A DNA stretch of 64,000 bases from Chloroflexota bacterium. GTDB lineage: Bacteria > Chloroflexota > Anaerolineae > Aggregatilineales > Phototrophicaceae. Positions 16,488 to 25,509 of this stretch are shown here, piece after piece. The translations under genes were made by a program, and so were the position numbers. The stretch lies in contig JAPOVL010000015.1 in assembly GCA_026708115.1 (NCBI GenBank), positions 1-64,000 of the forward strand. The letters run 5' to 3'. Under the pieces are notes generated by a model. That model was given only the letters and a program-made list of their open reading frames with translations, did not search any database and was not told the origin of the DNA. Position 1 is the first letter of the stretch; each line of letters opens with the position of its first letter.

Positions 16488-17279
16488 CTACGACGTGGAA
16501 TCAACCAAGCGCCGGATGATAGCGCGGTGGTTGCTGTCTGAACAGCTTGACCTGCCGTTGCGAAGCCACATCAAGAATTCTACGTTGCCCTTTTTGCCGG
16601 TGATGGGCGACCGCATCAGGTCCAAGACCGAGAAGCCCAGTGACACAGCATATGCCGCGATCTCTTGCAAGACGCGCCGATGCACCGCTGGATCTTTGAT
16701 GATGCCGCCTTTGCCGATATCCGACTTGCCGGCTTCAAACTGTGGCTTGACCAGGACAACAAGGTCGGCCTGGGGCGACAGCCATCCCCTGGCCGCGGGC
16801 AAGATATGCCGCAGGGAGATGAATGATACGTCGACGGCCACCAATCCGACGCGTTCTCCAAGCGAATCCAGATAACGCGCATTCGTCCGTTCCAGCGGGC
16901 GTACGCGCTCGTCCTGTCGTAATCTATAGTCGAGTATGCCGCTGCCAACATCTATGGCGTGAACTCGTGCTGCGCCCGCCTGCAGCAGGCAATCCGTGAA
17001 GCCGCCCGTGCTCGCGCCGACATCAGCGCAAACTTTCCCCGCGGCATCAATTCTGAATTCGCGCAGAGCCGCTTCCAGCTTGCGCCCAGCGCGACTGACA
17101 TAGCGCTGCTTCTCTTTGAGCCGGATGCATACATTGCTGGTAACCAAGGTGCCAGGCTTGTCAACCAATCTGCCATCAACACTTACCTCAGCGGCCATGA
17201 TCATGGCGGCAGCCTTATTGCGGCTATCGGCAAATTCTCGTTCGACCAGCAGTACATCCAGTCTCCGTTTGTCAGTCAT
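16488..17279 (-). CDS. tlyA: TlyA family rRNA 2'-O-methyltransferase
   Basis: 263 residues: an N-terminal S4 RNA-binding domain (RLDVLLVEREFADSRNKA, residues 1-60) and a Rossmann methyltransferase domain (VCADVGASTGGFTDCLLQAGA, VAVDVSFISL, VLVKPQFEAG). TlyA methylates 2'-OH of cytidines in rRNA and was first named as a haemolysin. Its start overlaps the 3' end of the protease gene by 8 bases, so it is the last member of a four-gene minus-strand run. Confidence 0.95.
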   Translation of the reverse strand: MTDKRRLDVLLVEREFADSRNKAAAMIMAAEVSVDGRLVDKPGTLVTSNVCIRLKEKQRYVSRAGRKLEAALREFRIDAAGKVCADVGASTGGFTDCLLQAGAARVHAIDVGSGILDYRLRQDERVRPLERTNARYLDSLGERVGLVAVDVSFISLRHILPAARGWLSPQADLVVLVKPQFEAGKSDIGKGGIIKDPAVHRRVLQEIAAYAVSLGFSVLDLMRSPITGKKGNVEFLMWLRNGRSSCSDSNHRAIIRRLVDSTS

Positions 17280-19500
17280 TTAAGTAACCGCGGACCAATT
17301 CCATCGTGATATCCACTGTGCGCTGGTCGACCCCGAATTGAAAGCTGTCTGCGGCGAGTGGCAGGTACCCGTCCGCGGCAACAACGACGCTATACGGCGT
17401 ATCTGCTGCCAGCGGTCTGGCAAATTGAAAATCGCCATTGCGATCAGTCATTGAAGTGGCGAACACTTGCTCTTCTTTCCATTCAAACTCGCTTGCCGAA
17501 TAATCTTCACTTATCAGGACGATTGTCACGTTTGCTATGCCGGTCAACGTTGCGGCATCCAGCACACGTCCACGAAGCAAGGCGCCATCGTATTCGGCCA
17601 GGCGATCAATCGGCAATTGCCCGATGCCTACGGTTCCTTCAATTGCCAAAATCTGTAAATTGTTCACGAGCAATTGCAACTGATATTTGCCGTCTGGGGG
17701 CGAATCAACAGACAGTATAAAGTCCGATCCGCTTTCCACTGTGACCCAGGGATATGTCGATTCGAAAAACGGTAAATCGTCAACTAACCAGCGGACCGAC
17801 CAGTCCGTGCCGGCTGCGATCTCCTGCCAATCGAACAGAGCGAAAATCGACGGTACAGCTTCTGTAAACGCTGACGACGCAATCGAGTCGCGCGCGTCAA
17901 AGACGCTTGACGCAGAAACATAGCGCCCGTTTGAGAATACAGCGGGAAGCGGGCCGCCTGTGCTCCCGGCGACGACGAAATCTGAGGTAGCGGATAGCAC
18001 GCGATCGAGGTAAAGCTCCAGACGGTATGTTCCCGGTATCAATCCGCCTAGCGGGCGGAGCTGAACAATATCCGATCCATTCGCGCCTCGGGACCAGATA
18101 TCATTACTGCGACCGACCTCTGCGCCGCCGAAGTACCAGATCGTGCTCCAGGGTGTGCCGTCTCTTAAATTAGCATAAAGAAAACGCGCGTAGGCAATTG
18201 TACCGATAGGCAAGATATAACCGTTGCCTATGAGATTGCCTTGATTATCCAGCAGGCCAAACACGATATTGCTGAAGCGAGCCGAATTGTCCGCTCCGCC
18301 ACCGACGACGATTTGCTGGCTGGCCGCGGCCAGGCCGTTGAGCAGCAACGTAAACTGATAGGCGCCATTTGGCCAGGGCTGATCTCGACTTCCGATATAC
18401 CACAGGCCATTCTGTCCGCCACTCCAGTGCACGGGTGGCAAGCTGAAAGTGGCGTCCGGTATACCGTCGCGCGTGACTCTTAGCTCATAGACCGTTTCGG
18501 GAGTCATGTTGCGATAGTCAAAAAAAAGATAGAGGCTGTTGGTGTTGGCGGGCATCGCGCCAACAACTGTCGAAGGCAACCCATCTACCGCCGAAGGGGA
18601 AAAAATGAGCCGCGTAACGGTGGGAGGTTCGGATGACAACAGCATCCTCGCTGGCACTGTATGGATTTGGACGCGCAGATCAAGAGCAGCGCCCCTGATT
18701 AGGCTTTGCGCCAGGCGAATCGGCCTTACCGTACTGATGAAGTCGCCAGTGGGGACACAGTGATCGCTGTTGTTGATGAGTCCATCGCCGGTCGTATCTT
18801 CAATGAAACGACAGCTATCTTCCGTCACAGGGCGGCCATACTTCGCGCTGGTAGGGATGCCAATCAATTGCCCCCGACTGTCGTACGCGCCGCCACCGGA
18901 CATTGTTCCCGGCAGTTCAGCCCTGGTTTTGAACCACGCGCGGGTACCGCCGCGTGGTTCCGAGATGAAAGCCGTGATTGTCCCTCGCGCGATTGTCACG
19001 GCTTGATTGCCTATGTCCCGATATCCGGCCACAAATATGTTGTCATCAATGTCGAGATCTGCTGACGCGCCGATCCCGACGAAAGGCAAGACTGGAAGCG
19101 CCCCGGCCGCAATCGTTCGGCCGTCCAGTTCGCGTGTGATGCGCAAAACCGCAATGTCCAGACCTTGGTCGGCATTGGCGATCTCGGCGCGATATTTTGG
19201 CACTGGAGGTTCGTTGAGGTCGACATTCAAGGAAACGATAAGCGTTTCGCCGTCGCAGGTTGGGCTTGGCACTACGCTGTGCGCATTGGTAACGATCAAA
19301 CCGTCCGCGCTGACGATTGTGCCGGAACTGACACATTTTACGACCAGATCGTTGGCTAGACTTTGCACTTGGTATATGAAGACTGTCGCCCGCTTGATGG
19401 CATCCAGATCCGTCTGGGCGACGCCAAAGGAAGGCGCAAACAACGAGAGCAGAAGCCCGCCAACAATATATATCGAGAGCTTGTTCACCGTTACAATCAA
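17272..19500 (-). CDS. Secreted S1-type serine protease with C-terminal beta domains
   Basis: 742 residues. A signal peptide (hydrophobic to about residue 28, cleavage near GVA-QT) leads to a trypsin-like domain with His74 (TNAHSV), Asp115 (LDIAVL) and Ser201 (GTMSGGG). A calcium-loop-like insertion, DTTGDGLINNSD (235-246), lies between two cysteines (230 and 248), followed by RPIRLAQ. The rest is repeated beta domains and a carboxypeptidase-regulatory-like module at the end (GRVLDAATLTGIANVTIVL). The start is uncertain: TTG at 19500 overlaps the upstream stop, while GTG at 19488 gives a cleaner signal peptide (MNKLSIYIVGG). Substrate unknown. Confidence 0.85.
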   Translation of the reverse strand: MIVTVNKLSIYIVGGLLLSLFAPSFGVAQTDLDAIKRATVFIYQVQSLANDLVVKCVSSGTIVSADGLIVTNAHSVVPSPTCDGETLIVSLNVDLNEPPVPKYRAEIANADQGLDIAVLRITRELDGRTIAAGALPVLPFVGIGASADLDIDDNIFVAGYRDIGNQAVTIARGTITAFISEPRGGTRAWFKTRAELPGTMSGGGAYDSRGQLIGIPTSAKYGRPVTEDSCRFIEDTTGDGLINNSDHCVPTGDFISTVRPIRLAQSLIRGAALDLRVQIHTVPARMLLSSEPPTVTRLIFSPSAVDGLPSTVVGAMPANTNSLYLFFDYRNMTPETVYELRVTRDGIPDATFSLPPVHWSGGQNGLWYIGSRDQPWPNGAYQFTLLLNGLAAASQQIVVGGGADNSARFSNIVFGLLDNQGNLIGNGYILPIGTIAYARFLYANLRDGTPWSTIWYFGGAEVGRSNDIWSRGANGSDIVQLRPLGGLIPGTYRLELYLDRVLSATSDFVVAGSTGGPLPAVFSNGRYVSASSVFDARDSIASSAFTEAVPSIFALFDWQEIAAGTDWSVRWLVDDLPFFESTYPWVTVESGSDFILSVDSPPDGKYQLQLLVNNLQILAIEGTVGIGQLPIDRLAEYDGALLRGRVLDAATLTGIANVTIVLISEDYSASEFEWKEEQVFATSMTDRNGDFQFARPLAADTPYSVVVAADGYLPLAADSFQFGVDQRTVDITMELVRGYLND

Positions 19501-20099
19501 AACTCCAGGCTTTGAATGAATCGATCCAGAGTCGCTCGTTCGCGCTGAAAGATGCTGGCGTCGGCGCGGAAGGAAACGATGACTGCTTGCCCACGGCTTA
19601 TCGTGAGCACGTCCAGGCCCGCGACAATTGCCGACACGCCTTCCAGGAATGGACTCGCATCCCTGGACACATACGAATAGGACATTGTCACTGCTGCAGA
19701 GTCGTCAGGCAGGACATAGATATCATAACCTAGTACCGTGTAGTCGATGAGCGTCTGAGAACGCCGAAGCGTCAAGCGGTCCAAAAGATTGCGCTCGGTT
19801 GTGTCGGGTCCTACGGGCAATGTGCGTACCTCTATCAGCGTGTTGAATCCCAACTGCGCTGTATTCTCTACGCGAAAGACATAGTCCTCGGCCTCGCTCA
19901 ATAGCCAGCGATGAGGATAGCGCGCTGTGATGCCGGCTTCGACATTGTTGTATATCAGTGACCGGTTGAGGCTGCTGTCGCGCAGGTTGGCGCCAGCGAT
20001 CAGGCCGAGCCCAATCAATACAAAGCTGAAGACCATCGACCAGCGCTGCCGAGGCGTCAACAAGACAGCCTCGGCACGACCCGTATCAAAGTCCATCAC
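19497..20099 (-). CDS. Single-pass membrane-anchored protein, unknown
   Basis: 200 residues: a short cytosolic N-terminus, one membrane helix (about residues 22-38) and an extracytoplasmic domain with ARYPHRWLLSEAEDYVFRVENTAQ, a pattern like the PsbP-type lipoprotein-attached domains, though I cannot assign it firmly. Its stop overlaps the protease start, and its start overlaps the upstream membrane protein by 14 bases, so all three are probably co-translated and may act together at the membrane. Confidence 0.7.
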   Translation of the reverse strand: MMDFDTGRAEAVLLTPRQRWSMVFSFVLIGLGLIAGANLRDSSLNRSLIYNNVEAGITARYPHRWLLSEAEDYVFRVENTAQLGFNTLIEVRTLPVGPDTTERNLLDRLTLRRSQTLIDYTVLGYDIYVLPDDSAAVTMSYSYVSRDASPFLEGVSAIVAGLDVLTISRGQAVIVSFRADASIFQRERATLDRFIQSLEF

Positions 20100-20997
20100 T
20101 TTCTCTGCTGCTTACAAACGCTTCGCGTTCTCGTCTCTCGGATGTGCTATACAAGAAATATGTCACTGCCCCGGTTAAACAGATTGCGGCAATTAGAAAT
20201 AGTATGCCGAACAACGGCCGATCTTGGTTTCCGGCCGTGCTTAAGGGCCCACTCATTATCCCGGTGAAGACCGGTGCGATGAGCCCAGAGGTTGCGGCCG
20301 CCGCGATTACGTTTGTTGGCAGCACAAGTGGCATGGCGTTTCCGAAATAGGATTCTGTGATACCCAAGGCGATGAACATGGCCGATGCAAACTGAATCGC
20401 GAGGTTGGCAAGCACATAGTTGGCCGCAATTGCCAGGGACGGTTGAAGTTGCAAGACTATTGCTATATTGAGGTAAAAGCTGTAGCCCACCGCGCTCGCT
20501 AAGCAATAGGCCACCGCATCGCTCCGCATACGCAGTTCATTGGGATAAATGGTGAATCGAAGAACCAGGAGCTTGAGGCCAGCGTCGACAACGCCAGCCG
20601 TCAGGGCAAACCCTAGAATCCGGCGGAAGACCGTCTCCAAAGGCAACCACTCGTCCAACCGAAAAAAGTCCTGCACAAGTGGTAGACCGATAGCCGCGGC
20701 AGACAAAGCGGAGAGGACGGCCACGCCAATCAGGCGGTGTCTTGGCCAAGTACTTTGCGCTTCGGGCGCCACCGCAACCGCCAGCCAAACACCCGGCGCA
20801 AATAAAAGCAATACCGCCGTGAGAACGCGGCTGACGTCGTCCTCCGGCTTTAGCGACAATGCTTCTGAGACGACAAGCAACAGGAGACAAAGAGCGATAA
20901 TCATGGCAAGCTGAATCACGATGTTCCGCCAGACAGGCACTGTCGCATGGCGCTGGCCATCGCCGGAAGCAACCAGTCCTTGAAAGGCCTCGCTCAT
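20086..20997 (-). CDS. PrsW-like multi-pass membrane protein lacking catalytic Glu
   Basis: 303 residues with about eight hydrophobic helices. The centre resembles the PrsW/CPBP-type membrane protease fold: a segment at the EExxK position reads DAGLK (138-142), and the following helix, where PrsW has GFAxxEN, reads GYSFYLN (171-177). The catalytic glutamates are therefore replaced. It is first in the run with the 200-residue anchor protein, the S1 protease and tlyA. A GGTGA ribosome site precedes the ATG. The family link is by pattern only; a plain membrane scaffold is the alternative. Confidence 0.6.
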   Translation of the reverse strand: MSEAFQGLVASGDGQRHATVPVWRNIVIQLAMIIALCLLLLVVSEALSLKPEDDVSRVLTAVLLLFAPGVWLAVAVAPEAQSTWPRHRLIGVAVLSALSAAAIGLPLVQDFFRLDEWLPLETVFRRILGFALTAGVVDAGLKLLVLRFTIYPNELRMRSDAVAYCLASAVGYSFYLNIAIVLQLQPSLAIAANYVLANLAIQFASAMFIALGITESYFGNAMPLVLPTNVIAAAATSGLIAPVFTGIMSGPLSTAGNQDRPLFGILFLIAAICLTGAVTYFLYSTSERREREAFVSSRESDGL

Positions 20998-21170
20998 AGA
21001 TTCACCGCAAATGGCGCGCAGCGCCGATGTTCAATCATACTTAAAAACTACGCAACTTTGCTGCTCTTGTAAAGTGGAAAGGCATGTCGCCATTTGTCTG
21101 CGCCTGCGTCGAGGTATGAGACGCCTTTACAGAGCATGTGGTATCCTCGTTCCAAGCAAAGGTAAACGCG

Positions 21171-22775
21171 ATGCATCGATTATGTACCGTCGCCTTGACA
21201 GTCTGTATCGCCTTCAATCTCTCCGGTTGCGCGGGCGACAGAACCCGCTTGCCCTGCGAGCAGGATAGCCTCTGCGCCCGATATGCCTTGACCGCGGATT
21301 TCCCAATCCTGGATCCTCATATCGCCGCGCTTCCCGAGGCCGGTATGATCTTCCGGCAGATTTATGACACGCTCGTATACCGCGATACCCGTACCAAAGA
21401 GTTTCTGCCCGGCTTGGCCCAATACTGGGAAACATCGCCAGATGGACTGATCTATACCTTCCACTTGCGCGACGATGTTCGCTTTCATGACGGCACGCCC
21501 TTCTCAGCGGCGTCCGTGGCGGCCAATTTGCATCGGATTATGGATCCCGCCTATGTATCTCGCCGTGCTCGGGGCCTACTTGGTCCCTTTAGCCACTATG
21601 AAATCCTTGACGCGCGGACGATTCGTCTGTACTTGCATTCACCGTTTGCTCCATTGCTCGACAGCTTGGCGCAGCCTTTTCTCGGCATCGCAAGCGAACA
21701 TGCGCTCGCCTCCTACGATAGCTTGCGCTATCAGTTTCATCAGTCCGGCAGCGGACCCTTCGTCCTGGAAAAATACTTGCCCGGGGACCGCATCGTGTTG
21801 CGGCGCTTCGACCATTACACGACTGAAGCGGGAATCTATTCGTCTCTAATTGGTGGAGAGGTGCAGCGAGTTGAATTCTACATAGCGGAAGGACAATATG
21901 CGACTTCGCAACAAGTTTTGAGCGAGTCCTTTGATATCCTCGACGAAGTTGCGCCAAAGACTGCCGCAAACCTTGCTGGAAACAGCCGAATCCAGGTCGT
22001 GCCAATTGAAATCCCCGGGCAGACGGTTCAGCTTCTCTTCAATACCAGGCGCGAGCACGTCAATGACGTTGACGTCAGAAGGGCATTGCTTCTCGCTACT
22101 AATCGCGTAGCGATCGCGAACAACATCTATGCCAATTACTCGCCTGTGGCATGGGCGCCCCTATCAATAGCAACAGGATATGCTCACACTGGGTTTGTCA
22201 ACGAACTGGCCTTTGATCTGGGGCTTGCTAAAGAGATACTTGAGCAGACTGGATATCAAGACTCGGATGAGGACGGAATCCTGGATCGCGATGGCGTCCC
22301 GCTAAGACTTTCAATTGTTATTCCACCCTGGGGGCAGTTGCCCGAAGTTGCCGAATTCATTCGGGAACAGTGGCGGCAGATCGGCGTGCAACTTGAGATC
22401 GATTCTGTACCTGGTTTCGTGCGGCTCGTCGAAAAAATCCAGGCCGGTGAAAACGACTTGGTCGCTATTGAGACTTACGGGCTTGATCCCGCGATTCTGG
22501 GCAGTATTTTCTCTAATCAAGCGCTATACACTCGTTCGAGAATGGAAGACGAAGCGCTTAACGATCTGTTGCTGAAGGCAGTGGAAACGCAAGATCCGTC
22601 TTCTCGGCGCAGCCAGTATTATGAAATTCAAGCATATCTGATGACAAACGCGCTCATTCTGCCTATCCGCGAAAATGTACGGTTGCGTCTTGTGAGATCG
22701 AATGTGCGCGACTTGCGTTTCGACGCCTACGGTTTCTATCCATTGTTATTCAACCTGCGACTGGACGGCAGCTAA
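21171..22775 (+). CDS. ABC transporter substrate-binding lipoprotein, DppA/OppA family
   Basis: Extracytoplasmic solute-binding protein family 5 (peptides, nickel, glycosides). The ATG at 21171, after AAAGG, gives a lipoprotein signal with lipobox LSGC, better than the GTG 11 codons upstream. The fold is recognisable from DPHIAALPEAGMIFRQIYDTLVYRD, LAQYWETSPDGLIYTFHLRDDVRFHDGTPFSAASV and SGPFVLEKYLPGDRIVL. 534 residues is the usual size. No permease genes flank it, so the substrate and its transporter are unknown. It is convergent with the isopentenyl phosphate kinase gene, one base apart. Confidence 0.92.
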   Translation: MHRLCTVALTVCIAFNLSGCAGDRTRLPCEQDSLCARYALTADFPILDPHIAALPEAGMIFRQIYDTLVYRDTRTKEFLPGLAQYWETSPDGLIYTFHLRDDVRFHDGTPFSAASVAANLHRIMDPAYVSRRARGLLGPFSHYEILDARTIRLYLHSPFAPLLDSLAQPFLGIASEHALASYDSLRYQFHQSGSGPFVLEKYLPGDRIVLRRFDHYTTEAGIYSSLIGGEVQRVEFYIAEGQYATSQQVLSESFDILDEVAPKTAANLAGNSRIQVVPIEIPGQTVQLLFNTRREHVNDVDVRRALLLATNRVAIANNIYANYSPVAWAPLSIATGYAHTGFVNELAFDLGLAKEILEQTGYQDSDEDGILDRDGVPLRLSIVIPPWGQLPEVAEFIREQWRQIGVQLEIDSVPGFVRLVEKIQAGENDLVAIETYGLDPAILGSIFSNQALYTRSRMEDEALNDLLLKAVETQDPSSRRSQYYEIQAYLMTNALILPIRENVRLRLVRSNVRDLRFDAYGFYPLLFNLRLDGS

Positions 22776-22776
22776 T

Positions 22777-23568
22777 TTACGGTCGCAGGGTGATTCTGGT
22801 GCCCGTCCGCTGATTTTGACTCAATAGATCTGTCAACACGTTTGGCCGGCGGCCGTTAGCAATGATGACCTCCAGGCTTGGATCTTCGACAACCAATGCA
22901 ACCATCTCTTCTACCTTCTGCAACATGCCGCCTGTAACATCAATGCCGGACGAGCCTCCCATGACAGATCTGATCGAATCGAAAGTCGAGGGTGTGACCG
23001 ACGGGATCACGCCTCCGTCAGCATCCAAAACGCCATCAACTTCGCCTAGCAGAATTATCCGTTTCACCGGCAGCGATTTAGCCAGATGCGCAAATATCCG
23101 CTCCGTTGAAATGATCGTGCCGCCAATTTGGCTGTCAAGCGCAACATCGCCATGCAGCAGCGGGATGATATCGGATTCCAAAGCTTGAGCGATCAAGCTC
23201 GTTTGCATTGCGACGATTTGCCCGTCGGTCGCTTCGATGAAGGACGATGGCTGAAAGCGCATCACTGGCAAGCCTTGCTCCAACAGTTCAAGCAAAACCA
23301 GGTGGCTTAGCGCCAGCGCAGCCTCGGCAACTTCGCTGAAGCCGAGCCACTGTTTCGCTGAGTCTACGCCGGCCGCTGTTTCATGGATTTCCGCCGCAAA
23401 ATGCCCAAACGAACCGCTGCCGTGCCCAATGACCAATCGCAAGCCGGGCTCGGCTTTCCATACCTTGCGTATCTGGCTCGCGATTATTCTTGTGGCCTCC
23501 TGGCGAAATGCCCGCGCTTTGTGCTTGTCGGTGATGAGTGAGCCGCCAAGCTTAATTAGAGTAGTCAT
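22777..23568 (-). CDS. Isopentenyl phosphate kinase
   Basis: Phosphorylates isopentenyl phosphate to isopentenyl diphosphate, the last step of the alternative mevalonate pathway. It is an amino-acid-kinase fold of 263 residues with LIKLGGSLIT at the start, the IPK hallmark HGSGSFGH (catalytic His56 with His49 at its start), HGDVALDS, TERIFAHLAKSL and GEVDGVL, and GIDVTGGMLQKVEEM near the end. The HGxGSFGH motif separates it from glutamate-5-kinase and aspartokinase. Its start overlaps the mevalonate kinase stop by 4 bases. Confidence 0.95.
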   Translation of the reverse strand: MTTLIKLGGSLITDKHKARAFRQEATRIIASQIRKVWKAEPGLRLVIGHGSGSFGHFAAEIHETAAGVDSAKQWLGFSEVAEAALALSHLVLLELLEQGLPVMRFQPSSFIEATDGQIVAMQTSLIAQALESDIIPLLHGDVALDSQIGGTIISTERIFAHLAKSLPVKRIILLGEVDGVLDADGGVIPSVTPSTFDSIRSVMGGSSGIDVTGGMLQKVEEMVALVVEDPSLEVIIANGRRPNVLTDLLSQNQRTGTRITLRP

Positions 23569-24530
23569 GAGTAAACCGGTCCCAAGCTCAATACAAAATC
23601 GACGACGCGCGCGGCGCCCGCCTGTCTTAAGGCTCGCCTTACTGCCGGGACGGTTGATCCGTCTACCAAGGCGATCATGTTGCCCCCCATCCCGCCGCCA
23701 GAGAGTTTGGCGCCCATAGCGCCCGCGGCAATGCTGGCATCAACAAGCTCATCCAATTCTGGGGACGATATGCCAAGCTGACGAAGCAAACGATGGTTCT
23801 CGCTCATTAAGGCGCCCAATTGCCCCAGCTTACCGCTCTCAAGCGCGCCTCGAGCATTGCTCGCGACTTGGCCGATGCTTACGAATACCTCCTCAGTCGC
23901 CGATTGTCGTTGCTCGTAGCGCTGGCGAACGCGGCTGACCGCCTCGCGTGTCATCGTGGCGCGTCCTGTATCAGCAATCACAATGTGGCAGGGACGCTTG
24001 ACGGTCAGCAGTTCAAGATCTTTGCCTCGTTGAAAGTAGACCGGGCGCTCGTATACCACGACAGTATTGTCTATTCCGCTTGGCGTACCGTGATGAATCC
24101 TCTCCATTTCGAATACGAGTTGATTCAGGTCTTCATTGGAGACGCTCCGACCAAACAGCGCCGCCAAAGCGCGTATCGCAGCGGCGGATACGGCTGCGCC
24201 GCTTCCTAAGCCTCCTGCGACTGGAATATCCGATCTGATGACGAGGTCTCCGGTCGGTTTCCTCATACCGAAATAGCTGGATGCAATCTGTAGCAACTGT
24301 TGCAGTGGTCGCAGGGAGTCATCGCTTGCAGGCGAGCCTATTGCGACGCTCTTTTCGAACTCGAGAGACCGGATGCTTAGCGGCGTATCAGACGGCTGCG
24401 CGCAAGCATAAGCGCGCAAAGATTGTATCGGCGCGGCAATCGCCGGCATGCCATATACAACGGCATGTTCTCCCAAGAGAATGATCTTCGCCGGCGCGCT
24501 TGACTTGAACGGGGGTCTATTACAAGGCAT
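23565..24530 (-). CDS. mvk: Mevalonate kinase
   Basis: GHMP kinase that makes 5-phosphomevalonate. 321 residues with the substrate motif APAKIILLGEHAVVYGMPAIA (Lys15), the ATP loop PVAGGLGSGAAVSAA and the catalytic aspartate in GTPSGIDNTV (Asp154), plus AKLSGGGMGGNMIAL near the C-terminus. It sits between the UbiA-type gene (11-base overlap) and isopentenyl phosphate kinase (4-base overlap) in one minus-strand operon. Confidence 0.96.
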   Translation of the reverse strand: MPCNRPPFKSSAPAKIILLGEHAVVYGMPAIAAPIQSLRAYACAQPSDTPLSIRSLEFEKSVAIGSPASDDSLRPLQQLLQIASSYFGMRKPTGDLVIRSDIPVAGGLGSGAAVSAAAIRALAALFGRSVSNEDLNQLVFEMERIHHGTPSGIDNTVVVYERPVYFQRGKDLELLTVKRPCHIVIADTGRATMTREAVSRVRQRYEQRQSATEEVFVSIGQVASNARGALESGKLGQLGALMSENHRLLRQLGISSPELDELVDASIAAGAMGAKLSGGGMGGNMIALVDGSTVPAVRRALRQAGAARVVDFVLSLGPVYS

Positions 24531-25401
24531 AGAGAATTATGAAATAGGCAATGCCGGCCAACATGACCGTAATCTGGATCGGTCGGTCAGCAAGTAAGAT
24601 TTCTTCAGGCGCGCTGGTAGATTCTTCCACGTGCAACAAGTAAAGGTAGCGCAACAAGCCATAAAGCACAAATGGGACCGTAGTCAGTCCCCAGTTTGCT
24701 CCGTCCTTGGTCATTGTTTCTACTTCTACCGTATACAGAATGTAGGTTATGAGCGTGGAAGTGGTGACGATCCTCAGCATGTCATCCAGCAAGGGAAGAT
24801 TGTAATGTCGGAATGTCAGGCGCGTCTTCTCGGCTTGTTCACCTAACATAACGAGTTCTTGTCGGCGCTTACCAACTACCAGGAACATCGCGAGTAAACC
24901 GGTAAAGGCATATAACCAGGGTGAAACTTCGACATCGATGACGACGCCGCCGATCATAACGCGAATGACAAAGCCCGCTGCTACGATGAGTACATCAAGC
25001 AAGGCGATATGCTTCAGACGAAGCGAATATGCTACCTGGATAATCAGATATAACGCGAGCAGAAGGAATAGCTCAAAGTCCAAGCTATGCGCGAGCCCCA
25101 AACTGACAACAACGAGTACGGCTGATGCCAACTTCGCGACCGCCGCAGACAGCTCGCCAGAAGCGATTGGGCGATGACGTTTGTTCGGATGCGCTCGGTC
25201 CTGATCCCGGTCCATCAGGTCGTTGATGATGTACACGCTGCCCGAAACAAGAACGAGCAACCCAGCGGCCGCAATTACCCGTAGCAACAGATCGAATTCC
25301 AGAAGTTTGGCGTCGAAGAGAATCGCGGGGAAAACGAAGAGAATGTTTTTTGTCCATTGCTGAGGGCGCATGGATCGGATTAGCGCGCGAAACGTACTCA
25401 A
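24520..25401 (-). CDS. UbiA-family prenyltransferase, DPPR-synthase-like
   Basis: 293 residues, about eight or nine membrane helices. The first Asp-rich motif, NDLMDRDQDRAHPNKRHRPI, is of the decaprenyl-phosphate phosphoribosyltransferase type (transfer of phosphoribose from PRPP to a polyprenyl phosphate), not of the quinone or haem type. As first gene of the operon with mevalonate kinase and isopentenyl phosphate kinase, it joins isoprenoid supply with a polyprenyl-phosphate user. The product would be a pentose donor for cell-surface glycans, fitting the polysaccharide genes further on. The exact acceptor is inference. Confidence 0.85.
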   Translation of the reverse strand: MSTFRALIRSMRPQQWTKNILFVFPAILFDAKLLEFDLLLRVIAAAGLLVLVSGSVYIINDLMDRDQDRAHPNKRHRPIASGELSAAVAKLASAVLVVVSLGLAHSLDFELFLLLALYLIIQVAYSLRLKHIALLDVLIVAAGFVIRVMIGGVVIDVEVSPWLYAFTGLLAMFLVVGKRRQELVMLGEQAEKTRLTFRHYNLPLLDDMLRIVTTSTLITYILYTVEVETMTKDGANWGLTTVPFVLYGLLRYLYLLHVEESTSAPEEILLADRPIQITVMLAGIAYFIILYAL

Positions 25402-25509
25402 CCGGGGCCTCGCTGCTTAGACAGTAGACAGGTCTATTAGTTTAGTGTTATCGTCCAGCTTTGCCAGATGCATTTGCCACAGCGACAGCTTGGTCTGCGA
25501 ATCGAAAAC

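Noticed and set aside
22777-23568. Glutamate-5-kinase or aspartokinase
   Set aside because: The HGSGSFGH motif and the mevalonate-kinase neighbour identify isopentenyl phosphate kinase.
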